From: DATGFK01 sp040007395
Lineage (GTDB): Bacteria > Chloroflexota > Anaerolineae > Aggregatilineales > UBA2796
Direction of reading: 5' to 3'
Assembly (NCBI GenBank): GCA_040007395.1
Contig: JBDTVG010000192.1
Location: forward strand, 1 to 18,630
Length of the DNA stretch: 18,630 bases
Below the pieces are notes generated by a model. The model did no database searches, was not told where the DNA came from, and saw only the letters and a program-made list of their open reading frames with translations. This document shows, piece by piece, positions 1-7,220 of this stretch. The position numbers and the translations under genes were made by a program. The stretch's first letter is position 1. The number at the start of each line of letters is the position of its first letter.

Positions 1-926
1 ACATGGCGCACCTTGTTATCCAGACTCACCTGATCCCACGGCTTAGGGTTGGGGTAACTTTGTCCGCCGGAAGCGTACAACACCCGTTCGATGTCCTGAT
101 AAGTCAACACAGCGTGGACACCGGGAATCGCCTGCGCTTGGCTAGCATCGATCTTGACGATGCGGGCGTGCGCGTGGGGGCTGGTCTTGAGCGCACCATA
201 CAACATTCCACGCATTTCCAGATCGTCGGTGAAGACGGGTTTGCCCAATGCCAGTTTGATCGCGTCCACCTTCGGTTCCGACTTGCCCACAATTGTAGTC
301 GGCTCGATCTCGGTCGGGGCTAACACCATCGGCTTGACCCGCGTCTGCGTTTGCATCTCGAAGCCTTCGTTCAGCGGCATATCATCGGCATTGTGGCGCG
401 GCCCAAATAGATCCGGCGGCGCTGGGATGGCGCGTTCATGGTTCGCGACTGGTTCGACTTCCTCACCGCGCAGTGTCGCCGCGGCTCGCATAATCGCTTC
501 GACAGGCTTGACATATCCCGTACAGCGACACAATACTCCGGCAATGGCGCTGCGTACTTCTGGCTCGGAAGGTTGGGGATTCTTGTCGATGAGCGCTTTT
601 GCACACATGATTTGCGCGGGCGTGCAATAGCCACACTGGATCGCGCCCGTTTCGACAAAAGCCTGTTGCAGCGGATGCAGATTGCTACGCCCTGTTGCCA
701 GAGACTCCAAGGTCGTGATCGACTTACCGTTAGCCTGCGCCGCGAGGATCATGCAGGTTGGCGTGGGCTTGCCATCAACTAGCACGATACAGTTACCACA
801 TTCGCCTGTTTCGCAGCCATGTTTCACGCTAAACATGGCTTGCTGTCGTAGCGCGTGCATGAGCAGTTCGTTCGGTTGTACCTTCAACGTACAGGGATCG
901 CCATTGAGGATTATGTTTATGTCCAT
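1..926 (-). CDS. Molybdenum hydroxylase (aldehyde oxidoreductase type), 2Fe-2S domains fused to molybdopterin subunit; partial, 3' end off window
   Basis: I translated this frame by hand; it is open for 308 codons and leaves the window without a stop. Residues 1-75 form a plant-type 2Fe-2S ferredoxin domain with ligands C38, C43, C46 and C58 (CETGECGNC, then PTPTC). Residues 84-155 form the second, all-helical 2Fe-2S domain with CGYCTP (C98, C101) and CRCTGY (C133, C135). After a linker, from about residue 211, comes the start of an aldehyde oxidase/xanthine dehydrogenase large subunit (GKPVFTDDLEMRGMLYGALK, then SPHAHARI). This order, 2Fe-2S then Moco with no FAD domain between, matches Desulfovibrio gigas aldehyde oxidoreductase (Mop). 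The enzyme should hydroxylate aldehydes or heterocycles in the cytoplasm; the substrate cannot be read. The ATG at 926 is preceded by GGTGG about 7 bases upstream. The Moco active-site motifs lie outside the window. Confidence 0.93.
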   Translation of the reverse strand, partial: MDINIILNGDPCTLKVQPNELLMHALRQQAMFSVKHGCETGECGNCIVLVDGKPTPTCMILAAQANGKSITTLESLATGRSNLHPLQQAFVETGAIQCGYCTPAQIMCAKALIDKNPQPSEPEVRSAIAGVLCRCTGYVKPVEAIMRAAATLRGEEVEPVANHERAIPAPPDLFGPRHNADDMPLNEGFEMQTQTRVKPMVLAPTEIEPTTIVGKSEPKVDAIKLALGKPVFTDDLEMRGMLYGALKTSPHAHARIVKIDASQAQAIPGVHAVLTYQDIERVLYASGGQSYPNPKPWDQVSLDNKVRH

Positions 927-949
927 AAGCGTGCCACCAACTTGTTTCT

Positions 950-973
950 AAAAGTCCAAATAGATGGACTTTT
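950..973. repeat. Inverted repeat in the leader of the molybdenum hydroxylase gene
   Basis: The arms AAAAGTCCA (950-958) and TGGACTTTT (965-973) are a perfect 9-bp inverted repeat with a 6-base spacer. It lies 24 bases upstream of the start codon at 926. It could be an operator for the divergent hydroxylase gene or an RNA hairpin in its leader. It does not match the ModE consensus that I know. The function is inferred from position only. Confidence 0.45.
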
Positions 974-1333
974 CGGGCGAGTCACAGAGAAAAATAATTG
1001 TGATATAAAGGTATCGTGTTCATATATAGTTGGCAAAATCGAAATTTGATCGCTTGGGACAGCGATTATCGCAGTTGCGATGCCCTATACTGCTGACCCG
1101 AATCTAGGAACCTGTCATGGAAAATGTCTGTAACCAGTATCTTGTTTGTGTACTGGTCACAGTGCTGACAACTTCGCCACCTTGCCTCATATCAGCCTTA
1201 GCCTGCTCAAGCAGTATCCAGCCAAGATCAGCCTTAAGCGCAAACGCTTTAAGGCTGATCTTGACCATGATTTCTTGTTTGAGTTTCTTCCTCACGTTGG
1301 CTGCGTTTGCCTTGGGAAAACCTTGAAATGCAC
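974..1333. other. Non-coding divergent region, no supported gene
   Basis: This stretch separates the minus-strand hydroxylase from the plus-strand sugar operon. Short open frames cross it on both strands, but they lack ribosome sites, have no family resemblance and overlap a large inverted repeat. The sequence ATCAGCCTTA occurs twice in direct orientation (1191-1200 and 1227-1236) and once inverted (1250-1259). I could not assign a convincing promoter to the hydroxylase gene. The best candidate is TTGCCA read on the minus strand from 1036, with 17 bases to TACCTT, which is weak. Confidence 0.6.
1223..1263. repeat. Long inverted repeat (18-bp arms, one bulge, 4-base loop)
   Basis: The left arm, CAAGATCAGCCTTAAGCG (1223-1240), pairs with the right arm at 1245-1263, which carries one extra T. 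The loop is CAAA (1241-1244). No T-tract follows on either side and no gene ends here, so it is not an ordinary intrinsic terminator. It could be a small palindromic repeat element, a remnant of a mobile element, the core of an unannotated small RNA, or a protein binding site. I see no target-site duplication. Confidence 0.6.
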
Positions 1334-1371
1334 TTGACAAGTTAGCTGATTTGGAATACGCTAGATAAAAT
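1334..1371 (+). promoter_or_regulatory. Candidate promoter of the sugar-uptake operon
   Basis: A perfect -35 hexamer TTGACA lies at 1334-1339. With a 17-base spacer the -10 would be TACGCT (1357-1362), a 3-of-6 match. A better -10, TAAAAT (1366-1371), is too far from that -35 and would need another upstream element. Either choice puts the start site beside or inside the palindrome at 1373-1388. This is a pattern reading, not a mapped start. Confidence 0.5.
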
Positions 1372-1372
1372 T

Positions 1373-1405
1373 TTGAATACGTATTCAAGCAATGGATGCT
1401 TGAAT
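1373..1405 (+). promoter_or_regulatory. LacI-family-like operator with an overlapping second inverted repeat
   Basis: TTGAATACGTATTCAA (1373-1388) is a perfect 16-bp palindrome with a central CG step, the general form of LacI/GalR-family operators. Its right half is reused in a second perfect inverted repeat: ATTCAAGCA (1383-1391), 5-base spacer, TGCTTGAAT (1397-1405). A related half-site, TTGGAATACG, lies upstream at 1351-1360. Placed just downstream of the promoter, this would block transcription of the sugar operon until inducer is present. No lacI-type gene is in the window, so the regulator must be elsewhere. Confidence 0.55.
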
Positions 1406-1460
1406 GCGATCCTAAAATTCTACGTTTTCAGTTATTTATTTTCTTGAGGAGACTCCTAAC

Positions 1461-2906
1461 ATGAAGAAGCCCTTACGTACCGCCCTTGTGGCTATGCTTG
1501 CAGTGGTGTTAATCACTGTTGCATGGCCCTCAAATAGAATCCAGGCTCAATCCCCCGTAACTGTCCGCGTGTTTGTTGGTCTGGGTACTGGTGACCATCC
1601 AGAACAACAACCCCTCGAAGATGCCGTTATTAAGAAATTCAATGACGCACACACTGATATTCAGATTAAGATGGACTATAACCAAAACGCGACGGCCAGT
1701 TCTGTGCTGCTAACCCAGCTTGCAGGCAACAATCCGCCGGACGTGATTGGCCCGATTGGAATCAAGGGTATCTACCAACTAGGCGATAACATTCAGGATT
1801 TGAGCAGCCTCATCACCCGCGATACTGCTGCCCTGAAACTAGATGAGTACGACCCAGCCACGCTCAAGCTCTACACAGACACCGGCGGCAAGACCACTGC
1901 GCTGTCACTAGGTATTTACCCATCCGTGTTGTGGGTTAATGAGGATGCCTTCAAGGCTGCCGAAATCCCACTGCCTCCCACCGAATTCGGCGCAATGTAT
2001 ACCGACAAAGATGGTAAGCAGGTTGTCTGGGACTGGGCAGAACTGGCCAAGGTTGCCACACTGCTAACGCAAGACAAAGCCGGTAAATTCGCCGATGAAG
2101 CGGGATTTGATCCCAAGACTGTCGTGACCTATGGTTATGATGACGAATGGCTGTCGCTGCGTAATGCGTTTGCCCACTTTGCCCCGCCTGATGCAGGTGT
2201 CACCGCCGACGGCAAACCCGACTTCAACAATTCAGTCTATCTCGCTGCTGCCCAGTGGTACCATGACGCTATCTTCAAAGATCACTTCTATCCTGATACC
2301 GCGAGTGCCACCGCTTTGAATCAGGGTGCCGCCGGACCGTTCGCCAGTGGTCATTATGGCATGTGGTTTAGCCAAAGCTGGAATCTGTGCTGCGTGCCAA
2401 CCACAGCCGTGAAGTTCAAGTGGAATTGGTATGCTGCGCCCTCCGCACCCGGTAGCGATGGCAAGACGATTGTAGCTCCTATGCACGCTGATACTTTCGT
2501 TATCGTTAAGCAGGCTGATAAGGCCAAGATCGAGGCTTCTTGGAAGGTATTGCAGTTCTTGGTTTCGGCGGAAGCATCAGGCCCACTGTGCCAGATTTAC
2601 GGTTGTATGCCTGCCCGCAAGAATGCCCGCTCCGACTGGGAAAAGGGAACACTGGCAACCTATCCTTGGCTCAACGTCAAAGTTGTTTATGAGGCAGCCA
2701 ATTATTTGGACTCGCCCAACAATGAAAGCTTCATGCCGAACTACAATGAAGCAGATGCTGCCAATGCCCAGACGATGTCGGCCCTTCACTCCGATCCTAA
2801 CTTGGATGTGAAGACGGCACTGGACAATCTGAACACGCTAGAAGCTGGTATTTTTGCAGGTGGCAAGGCTCCAGTTCCGACACCTGTACCGACAGCCGCC
2901 AAGTAA
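1461..2906 (+). CDS. Carbohydrate ABC transporter substrate-binding protein
   Basis: This 481-residue protein has a Sec signal peptide (KKP positive start, hydrophobic residues 8-22, likely cleavage after IQA at 29). Then comes an extracytoplasmic solute-binding protein family 1 fold, starting with a beta strand VTVRVFVG, a helix with VIKKFNDAHTDIQIKMDYN, and NNPPDVIG. Length and order fit sugar-binding proteins of the MalE/UgpB class. There is no lipobox cysteine, so it is probably secreted free or held by its hydrophobic start. The C-terminus ends in a Pro/Thr tail (APVPTPVPTAAK). Two cysteine clusters (LCCVP, and CQIYGC) may form disulfides. AGGAGA at 1447-1452 is a good ribosome site for this ATG. 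It is the first gene of the operon. The ligand is inferred from the GH3 enzyme downstream to be a beta-linked oligosaccharide. Confidence 0.93.
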   Translation: MKKPLRTALVAMLAVVLITVAWPSNRIQAQSPVTVRVFVGLGTGDHPEQQPLEDAVIKKFNDAHTDIQIKMDYNQNATASSVLLTQLAGNNPPDVIGPIGIKGIYQLGDNIQDLSSLITRDTAALKLDEYDPATLKLYTDTGGKTTALSLGIYPSVLWVNEDAFKAAEIPLPPTEFGAMYTDKDGKQVVWDWAELAKVATLLTQDKAGKFADEAGFDPKTVVTYGYDDEWLSLRNAFAHFAPPDAGVTADGKPDFNNSVYLAAAQWYHDAIFKDHFYPDTASATALNQGAAGPFASGHYGMWFSQSWNLCCVPTTAVKFKWNWYAAPSAPGSDGKTIVAPMHADTFVIVKQADKAKIEASWKVLQFLVSAEASGPLCQIYGCMPARKNARSDWEKGTLATYPWLNVKVVYEAANYLDSPNNESFMPNYNEADAANAQTMSALHSDPNLDVKTALDNLNTLEAGIFAGGKAPVPTPVPTAAK

Positions 2907-2933
2907 AACTCAAACTTAGCTTGTCTATATTTC

Positions 2934-2965
2934 TATGGGGTACGCTTAAGCGTACCCCATATTTT
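2934..2965 (+). terminator. Strong hairpin after the sugar-binding protein gene (partial terminator or RNA stabiliser)
   Basis: A perfect 28-bp palindrome (2934-2961, centred at 2947/2948; left arm TATGGGGTACGCTT) is followed by TTTT at 2962-2965. It lies between the binding-protein gene and the first permease, 84 bases before the latter. Such intercistronic hairpins are known in sugar operons (malE-malF) to stabilise the upstream message and reduce read-through, giving excess binding protein. The short T-run suggests a leaky rather than complete stop. Confidence 0.8.
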
Positions 2966-3044
2966 CAGAGCAAAATTTACCGTTAAATCTTTCGACCTTA
3001 AATTATGCGATGTCGCGCAAAACTAAGTAATAAAGAGAGCAACC

Positions 3045-4103
3045 ATGAGCACTTTGACTGCCGAGGCTGAAAGACATGCCCAGCCTATTACTACACGCTA
3101 TTCGTTACGAACCGTCGAAAGATCGTGGGGGTTGCTGTTCATCTCGCCTTGGATTATCGGATTTATCCTGTTTGTCGCTTTTCCGATGGTCGCATCGCTG
3201 TATCTGTCGTTTACGGACTTCGACTTGAGCAAGAATGCCACACCCAACTGGGTCGGGTTGGACAACTATACGCAGATGTTCGGCCTAGAGTTCAAGACCA
3301 TCAGTGGTCCAACTCAGGACACTTCAAAGCTATATGATCCCGGTTACGCCGAGTTAGGGCGGATTGGTAATATTGCCATCGGGGCCCACGATCCATTATT
3401 CTGGAAATCCCTCAAAGTCACCCTGTTATATGCTGTGATAGCATTACCAACTAGCTTGTTCGTAGCGTTAGGGCTGGCTTTGTTAACCAATCTCAGACTG
3501 CCGTTTATGACAGTGTTTCGTACCATTTTTTACGTGCCATACGTGTTACCAGCAGTTGCCAGCGCCGTTATCTTCTTGCAGATGCTGAACCGAGATATTG
3601 GCTGGGTTAACATAATTCCCCGAAGTTTGGGCTTACCAGCACCCGACTGGTTGAACAACGAACAACTCGTGCTGCCGGGGCTGGCGATGTTGGCGCTGTG
3701 GGGTGTCGGGAACGCCATGATCATCTATTTGGCGGGGCTGCAAGGTGTACCAACCGAGCTGTATGAAGCCGCCAGAGTAGACGGGGCCAATCCGTTCGTG
3801 TGTATGGTAAGGATAACCCTCCCGATGATCAGCCCCGTTATCCTCTATAATCTGGTGATTGGCCTCATCACGACCTTCCAGTATTTCACACAGGCGTATG
3901 TCTTGACACAAGGGCGCGGAACGCCAAATTACGCTGCTTATTTTTTCAACATGCATCTGTATAACGAAGCCTTTGTTTATGGCAAGATGGGTTACGCATC
4001 GGCTATGTCTTGGTTCCTGTTAGTGCTAGTGGTTGCCATCACAGCTTTCGTATTTGCCACATCCGGTAAATGGGTGTTCTATGCCGGTGGGCGAAGGAGC
4101 TAA
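3045..4103 (+). CDS. Carbohydrate ABC transporter permease, MalF type
   Basis: This 352-residue integral membrane protein has a first helix at about 28-55 (LLFISPWIIGFILFVAFP). A helix bundle follows from residue 120 to 340. The cytoplasmic coupling (EAA) loop is at 241-260, EAARVDGANPFVCMVRITLP, which docks on the transport ATPase. Between the first and second helices, residues 60-118 form an extracytoplasmic loop longer than in minimal permeases, containing YDPGYAELGRIGNIAIGAHD. AGAGAG at 3034-3039 precedes the ATG. It pairs with the next gene to form the heterodimeric channel for the sugar delivered by the upstream binding protein. Confidence 0.94.
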   Translation: MSTLTAEAERHAQPITTRYSLRTVERSWGLLFISPWIIGFILFVAFPMVASLYLSFTDFDLSKNATPNWVGLDNYTQMFGLEFKTISGPTQDTSKLYDPGYAELGRIGNIAIGAHDPLFWKSLKVTLLYAVIALPTSLFVALGLALLTNLRLPFMTVFRTIFYVPYVLPAVASAVIFLQMLNRDIGWVNIIPRSLGLPAPDWLNNEQLVLPGLAMLALWGVGNAMIIYLAGLQGVPTELYEAARVDGANPFVCMVRITLPMISPVILYNLVIGLITTFQYFTQAYVLTQGRGTPNYAAYFFNMHLYNEAFVYGKMGYASAMSWFLLVLVVAITAFVFATSGKWVFYAGGRRS

Positions 4104-4108
4104 ACCAA

Positions 4109-5227
4109 ATGGCTACACAAGTAATTGCTAACCGCTTGCCACCTCGTCGGAGTGATTTGAGCCTCGTTCAACGCGATGCGTGGAAATTAATCGGTATCGG
4201 TACTGTTTTCACAGTGTTAACGCTGCTGGCGATAGTGTATTTGGCTCCCTTAGTGTATATGATTACGACTTCCTTCAAGTCTGAGGCACAACTGAATGAG
4301 CCTGAAAAACCACTGCTGCCAACTACCTATGCAACATTCAGCTATCAAGGTCAGGCGCTGCCGCTTTATGATGTGACCCAAGATGGAACCACGCGCCGAC
4401 TAGCCTTGTTGCAGGAATTAAATCGCAGCAAGAAAGTAATCCTGATCGATCCGCAGGATCCGTCTAGCGCCCAGATTACCTTGAATGATCGTTTGCCAGT
4501 GCTCCGGGAAGCCGGAGTGATGAAGCCAGTGAGTTACTTTGACCCGAAAGCTGAGGTCTATGTTACGGCTGCCGACTCCACCCATATGGACTTCGGTCGG
4601 TCGTTTATTAATACCCTCGCGATCAGTGGCATCGGCGCGATAGGCGCAATGGTATCGGCCTCACTGGTGGCCTATGGGTTTTCTCGTTTCCGGATTCCCG
4701 GTGCCAATTTTCTGTTCTTGCTGCTCATGGCAACGATCATTTTGCCGCCGCAAGTCACGTTGATCCCGACCTATATTGTATTTCAAAAGATAGGGTGGAC
4801 AGGTTCGCTGCTACCGCTCATCGTGCCAACCTTCTTTTCCAATGCCTACAATGTATTTCTGCTGCGGCAGTATTTTATGGGCATCCCAAACGAAATGGAC
4901 GAAGCTGCCAAAGTAGACGGAGCCAGCCCAATTCAGACCTTTTTGTGGGTAGTGGTGCCACAAGCACGGGCTGCCTTGATCACTGTCTTCCTGTTCCATT
5001 TTCTGGTGACATGGGGCGAGTACTACAACGCCTTGATTTTTACTTCTGGGTCAAAAGAAGCTCAACCGCTTTCGGTCGCTTTGGGGCGGTTCCTGCAAAT
5101 CTATAGCGCCCAACCGAACATGCTCATGGCTGGCGCTGTATTAACGATGCTTATGCCGCTGCTCATCTTTTTCTTGGCGCAACGTGCCTTTATGCAGGGC
5201 ATCGTGATCACCGGCGTAGACAAATAA
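4109..5227 (+). CDS. Carbohydrate ABC transporter permease, MalG type, with enlarged extracytoplasmic loop
   Basis: I chose the ATG at 4109, giving 372 residues. AAGGAG at 4094-4099 sits 9 bases before it, and 13 upstream in-frame codons lie inside the previous gene. Helix 1 is at about 28-53. The EAA coupling loop is at 265-284 (DEAAKVDGASPIQTFLWVVVP). Five further helices lie between 165 and 360. Between helix 1 and helix 2 there is an insertion of about 100 residues (60-162) where MalG-type permeases usually have a short loop. It looks soluble and partly beta (KVILIDPQD, AQITLNDRLPVL, AEVYVTAAD). The gene is 5 bases after the previous stop, so the two permeases are almost certainly translated together. 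Confidence 0.93.
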   Translation: MATQVIANRLPPRRSDLSLVQRDAWKLIGIGTVFTVLTLLAIVYLAPLVYMITTSFKSEAQLNEPEKPLLPTTYATFSYQGQALPLYDVTQDGTTRRLALLQELNRSKKVILIDPQDPSSAQITLNDRLPVLREAGVMKPVSYFDPKAEVYVTAADSTHMDFGRSFINTLAISGIGAIGAMVSASLVAYGFSRFRIPGANFLFLLLMATIILPPQVTLIPTYIVFQKIGWTGSLLPLIVPTFFSNAYNVFLLRQYFMGIPNEMDEAAKVDGASPIQTFLWVVVPQARAALITVFLFHFLVTWGEYYNALIFTSGSKEAQPLSVALGRFLQIYSAQPNMLMAGAVLTMLMPLLIFFLAQRAFMQGIVITGVDK

Positions 5228-5240
5228 AAACGGATAACCC

Positions 5241-7046
5241 ATGCAACGCACACACGACCTGTCGTATAAAAACCCCGCCCTGTCCAATGAAGAGCGGGTC
5301 GAGAACTTGCTTAACCAGATGACTCTGGCTGAAAAAATCGGTCAGATGACGCAAGTTGAGAAAAATAGCTTAACACCCGCTGAGGTCAATGAGTATTTTA
5401 TTGGCTCCGTTCTGAGTGGTGGTGGCGGTAACCCAACACCGAATACGCCACAAATGTGGCGAGATATGGTCGAGAGTTTTCAGCAGTCGGCGTTTCTGAC
5501 ACCACTAGCCATTCCGCTGCTCTATGGCTCGGATGCCGTGCATGGGCATAATAACGTTATCGGCTCGGTAATCTTCCCGCATAATATTGGCTTGGGAGCG
5601 ACTCGCGATGAAGACCTGCAAGAACGCATTGGTCACATCGTTGCCGTCGAGTGTATGGCAACCGGAGTCCGCTGGGATTTTGCCCCGGCGGTTTCGGTTC
5701 CGCAGGATATTCGATGGGGGCGCATCTACGAAGGCTATAGTGAAAACACCGAATTGGTGACACGCTTGGCAATGGCATTCATGCGGGGCTTGCAAGGTGC
5801 CGAGGGCACAGCGCTATCAGGTGTGTTGGCCTCGGTGAAGCATTATGTAGCCGATGGCGGTACCACTTGGGCAGACAGACGCGACTCTGCGTGGGTTCAA
5901 AATTGGGGCACTGAAACGTGGGGCATCGATCAAGGTAACGCAGAGATCGATGAGCCAACCCTGAGAACCGTACACCTAGCCCCTTATCAAACAGCAATAA
6001 AAGCCGGAGCCATGAATATTATGGTTTCGTACAGCAGTTGGCAGGGTATCAAGATGCACGCGCACCACTACCTGCTAACAGATGTGTTGAAAAATGAATT
6101 TGGCTTTCAGGGCTTTCTAGTTTCCGATTGGAAAGCGGTAGATCAAATCACCCCGGACTACTATCAGGCTATTGTCATCGCCGTCAATGCGGGCATTGAT
6201 ATGATCATGGTGCCTTTCGATTTCAAAACCTGCGTTAAAAACCTGACTTTGGCTGTTGATCAAGGCGAAATTCCACTGGAACGCATTGACGATGCCGTCA
6301 AGCGCATTTTGCTGGCTAAATTCCGCCTCGGGCTATTCGAGCGACCCTTTACGGACCCATCACTCCTAGAACACGTGGGCAGCTCAGCGCATCGTGAGGT
6401 TGCCCGTGAAGCCGTTAGAAAATCGCTCGTGCTCCTGAAAAATCACAATCATGTCCTGCCGCTTAGCAAAGCGACTGGGCAGCTTCTTGTGGCAGGCGCA
6501 GCCGCCGACAATATCGGGCTTCAATGTGGTGGTTGGACAATTGAATGGATGGGGAAAACGGGCAATAGCACATCGGGTACGACTATTCTTGATGGCATTC
6601 GACAAACGGTATCCAATGACACAGTTATTGCCTATAGTGCCGAGGCGAACTTCGATCCCCAGGTTCGTGCTGAGGTCGGCATTCTAGTGCTTGCTGAAGA
6701 ACCGTATGCTGAAGGGCCGGGCGACCGCGCCGACTTGGCGTTATCAGCGAAGGACATCGAAGTAGCCCGCCGCTTGGAGCAGCACTGCGAAAAAGTCGTC
6801 GCGATCCTGCTATCTGGTCGCCCCCTTCTCGTGTCCGACCAATTGGCAGAGTGGGATGCCTTTGTGGCGGCGTGGTTGCCGGGTACTGAGGGACAAGGGA
6901 TCGCCGATGTGCTTTTTGGCGACTATCCCTTTACAGGAAAATTGGGTTTTACGTGGCCCCGAACCATGCAACAAATACCCTTGCAATCTCCGTATCCCGA
7001 TAACCTACCGCCGATGTGGGAATTTGGCTTCGGATTAGAGGCCTGA
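5241..7046 (+). CDS. Glycoside hydrolase family 3 beta-glucosidase, cytoplasmic
   Basis: This 601-residue two-domain GH3 enzyme resembles barley exo-beta-glucanase ExoI and bacterial relatives. Recognisable motifs in order are GSDAVHGHNNV (substrate-binding D98), SVKHYVADGGT (K200, H201), LVSDWKAVD with the likely nucleophile D296, and EEPYAEGPGDR with the likely acid/base E491. These match the ExoI motifs SDWEGID and PYTETKGD. There is no signal peptide, so it acts on sugar already imported by the three genes upstream, releasing glucose from the non-reducing ends of beta-gluco-oligosaccharides such as cellobiose. A related sugar such as xylose cannot be excluded. The start is 13 bases after the permease stop with a weak ribosome site (CGGATA), suggesting coupled translation. 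It closes the operon. Confidence 0.95.
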   Translation: MQRTHDLSYKNPALSNEERVENLLNQMTLAEKIGQMTQVEKNSLTPAEVNEYFIGSVLSGGGGNPTPNTPQMWRDMVESFQQSAFLTPLAIPLLYGSDAVHGHNNVIGSVIFPHNIGLGATRDEDLQERIGHIVAVECMATGVRWDFAPAVSVPQDIRWGRIYEGYSENTELVTRLAMAFMRGLQGAEGTALSGVLASVKHYVADGGTTWADRRDSAWVQNWGTETWGIDQGNAEIDEPTLRTVHLAPYQTAIKAGAMNIMVSYSSWQGIKMHAHHYLLTDVLKNEFGFQGFLVSDWKAVDQITPDYYQAIVIAVNAGIDMIMVPFDFKTCVKNLTLAVDQGEIPLERIDDAVKRILLAKFRLGLFERPFTDPSLLEHVGSSAHREVAREAVRKSLVLLKNHNHVLPLSKATGQLLVAGAAADNIGLQCGGWTIEWMGKTGNSTSGTTILDGIRQTVSNDTVIAYSAEANFDPQVRAEVGILVLAEEPYAEGPGDRADLALSAKDIEVARRLEQHCEKVVAILLSGRPLLVSDQLAEWDAFVAAWLPGTEGQGIADVLFGDYPFTGKLGFTWPRTMQQIPLQSPYPDNLPPMWEFGFGLEA

Positions 7047-7179
7047 AAATACGGCTACCACACGACAAGCCTCAATTATCAATTGGCGTATTTGTCATCA
7101 AAGGATATGGGGTTCGCTGCGGTGGAAATGTGCGGATAGCGAATACTGACTAGACGCATAGAGATAAATAAGCAGCAGT

Positions 7180-7208
7180 AAAATAGGGGTCTATTCGACC
7201 CCTATTTT
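7180..7208. terminator. Bidirectional intrinsic terminator
   Basis: The arms AAAATAGGGGTC (7180-7191) and GACCCCTATTTT (7197-7208) form a perfect 12-bp stem with a 5-base loop. The GC-rich core is flanked by A-runs on one side and T-runs on the other, so it works on both strands. It sits between the convergent ends of the GH3 gene and the minus-strand membrane-protein gene, whose stop is only 13 bases away. Confidence 0.92.
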
Positions 7209-7220
7209 AGTTGTGGTTGG

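Noticed and set aside
154..630. Plus-strand open frame of 158 residues, and other short frames in the first kilobase
   Set aside because: They run antisense or out of frame to the clearly recognisable molybdenum hydroxylase, which carries all eight iron-sulfur cysteines in one frame.
1104..1388. Minus-strand frame of 94 residues and overlapping plus-strand frames in the first large intergenic region
   Set aside because: It begins at a TTG inside the sugar operon operator, has no ribosome site and crosses the long inverted repeat. I see no transposase or other family motif.
4070..4108. Upstream in-frame start for the second sugar permease
   Set aside because: It would overlap the first permease and lacks a ribosome site; AAGGAG points to the ATG at 4109.
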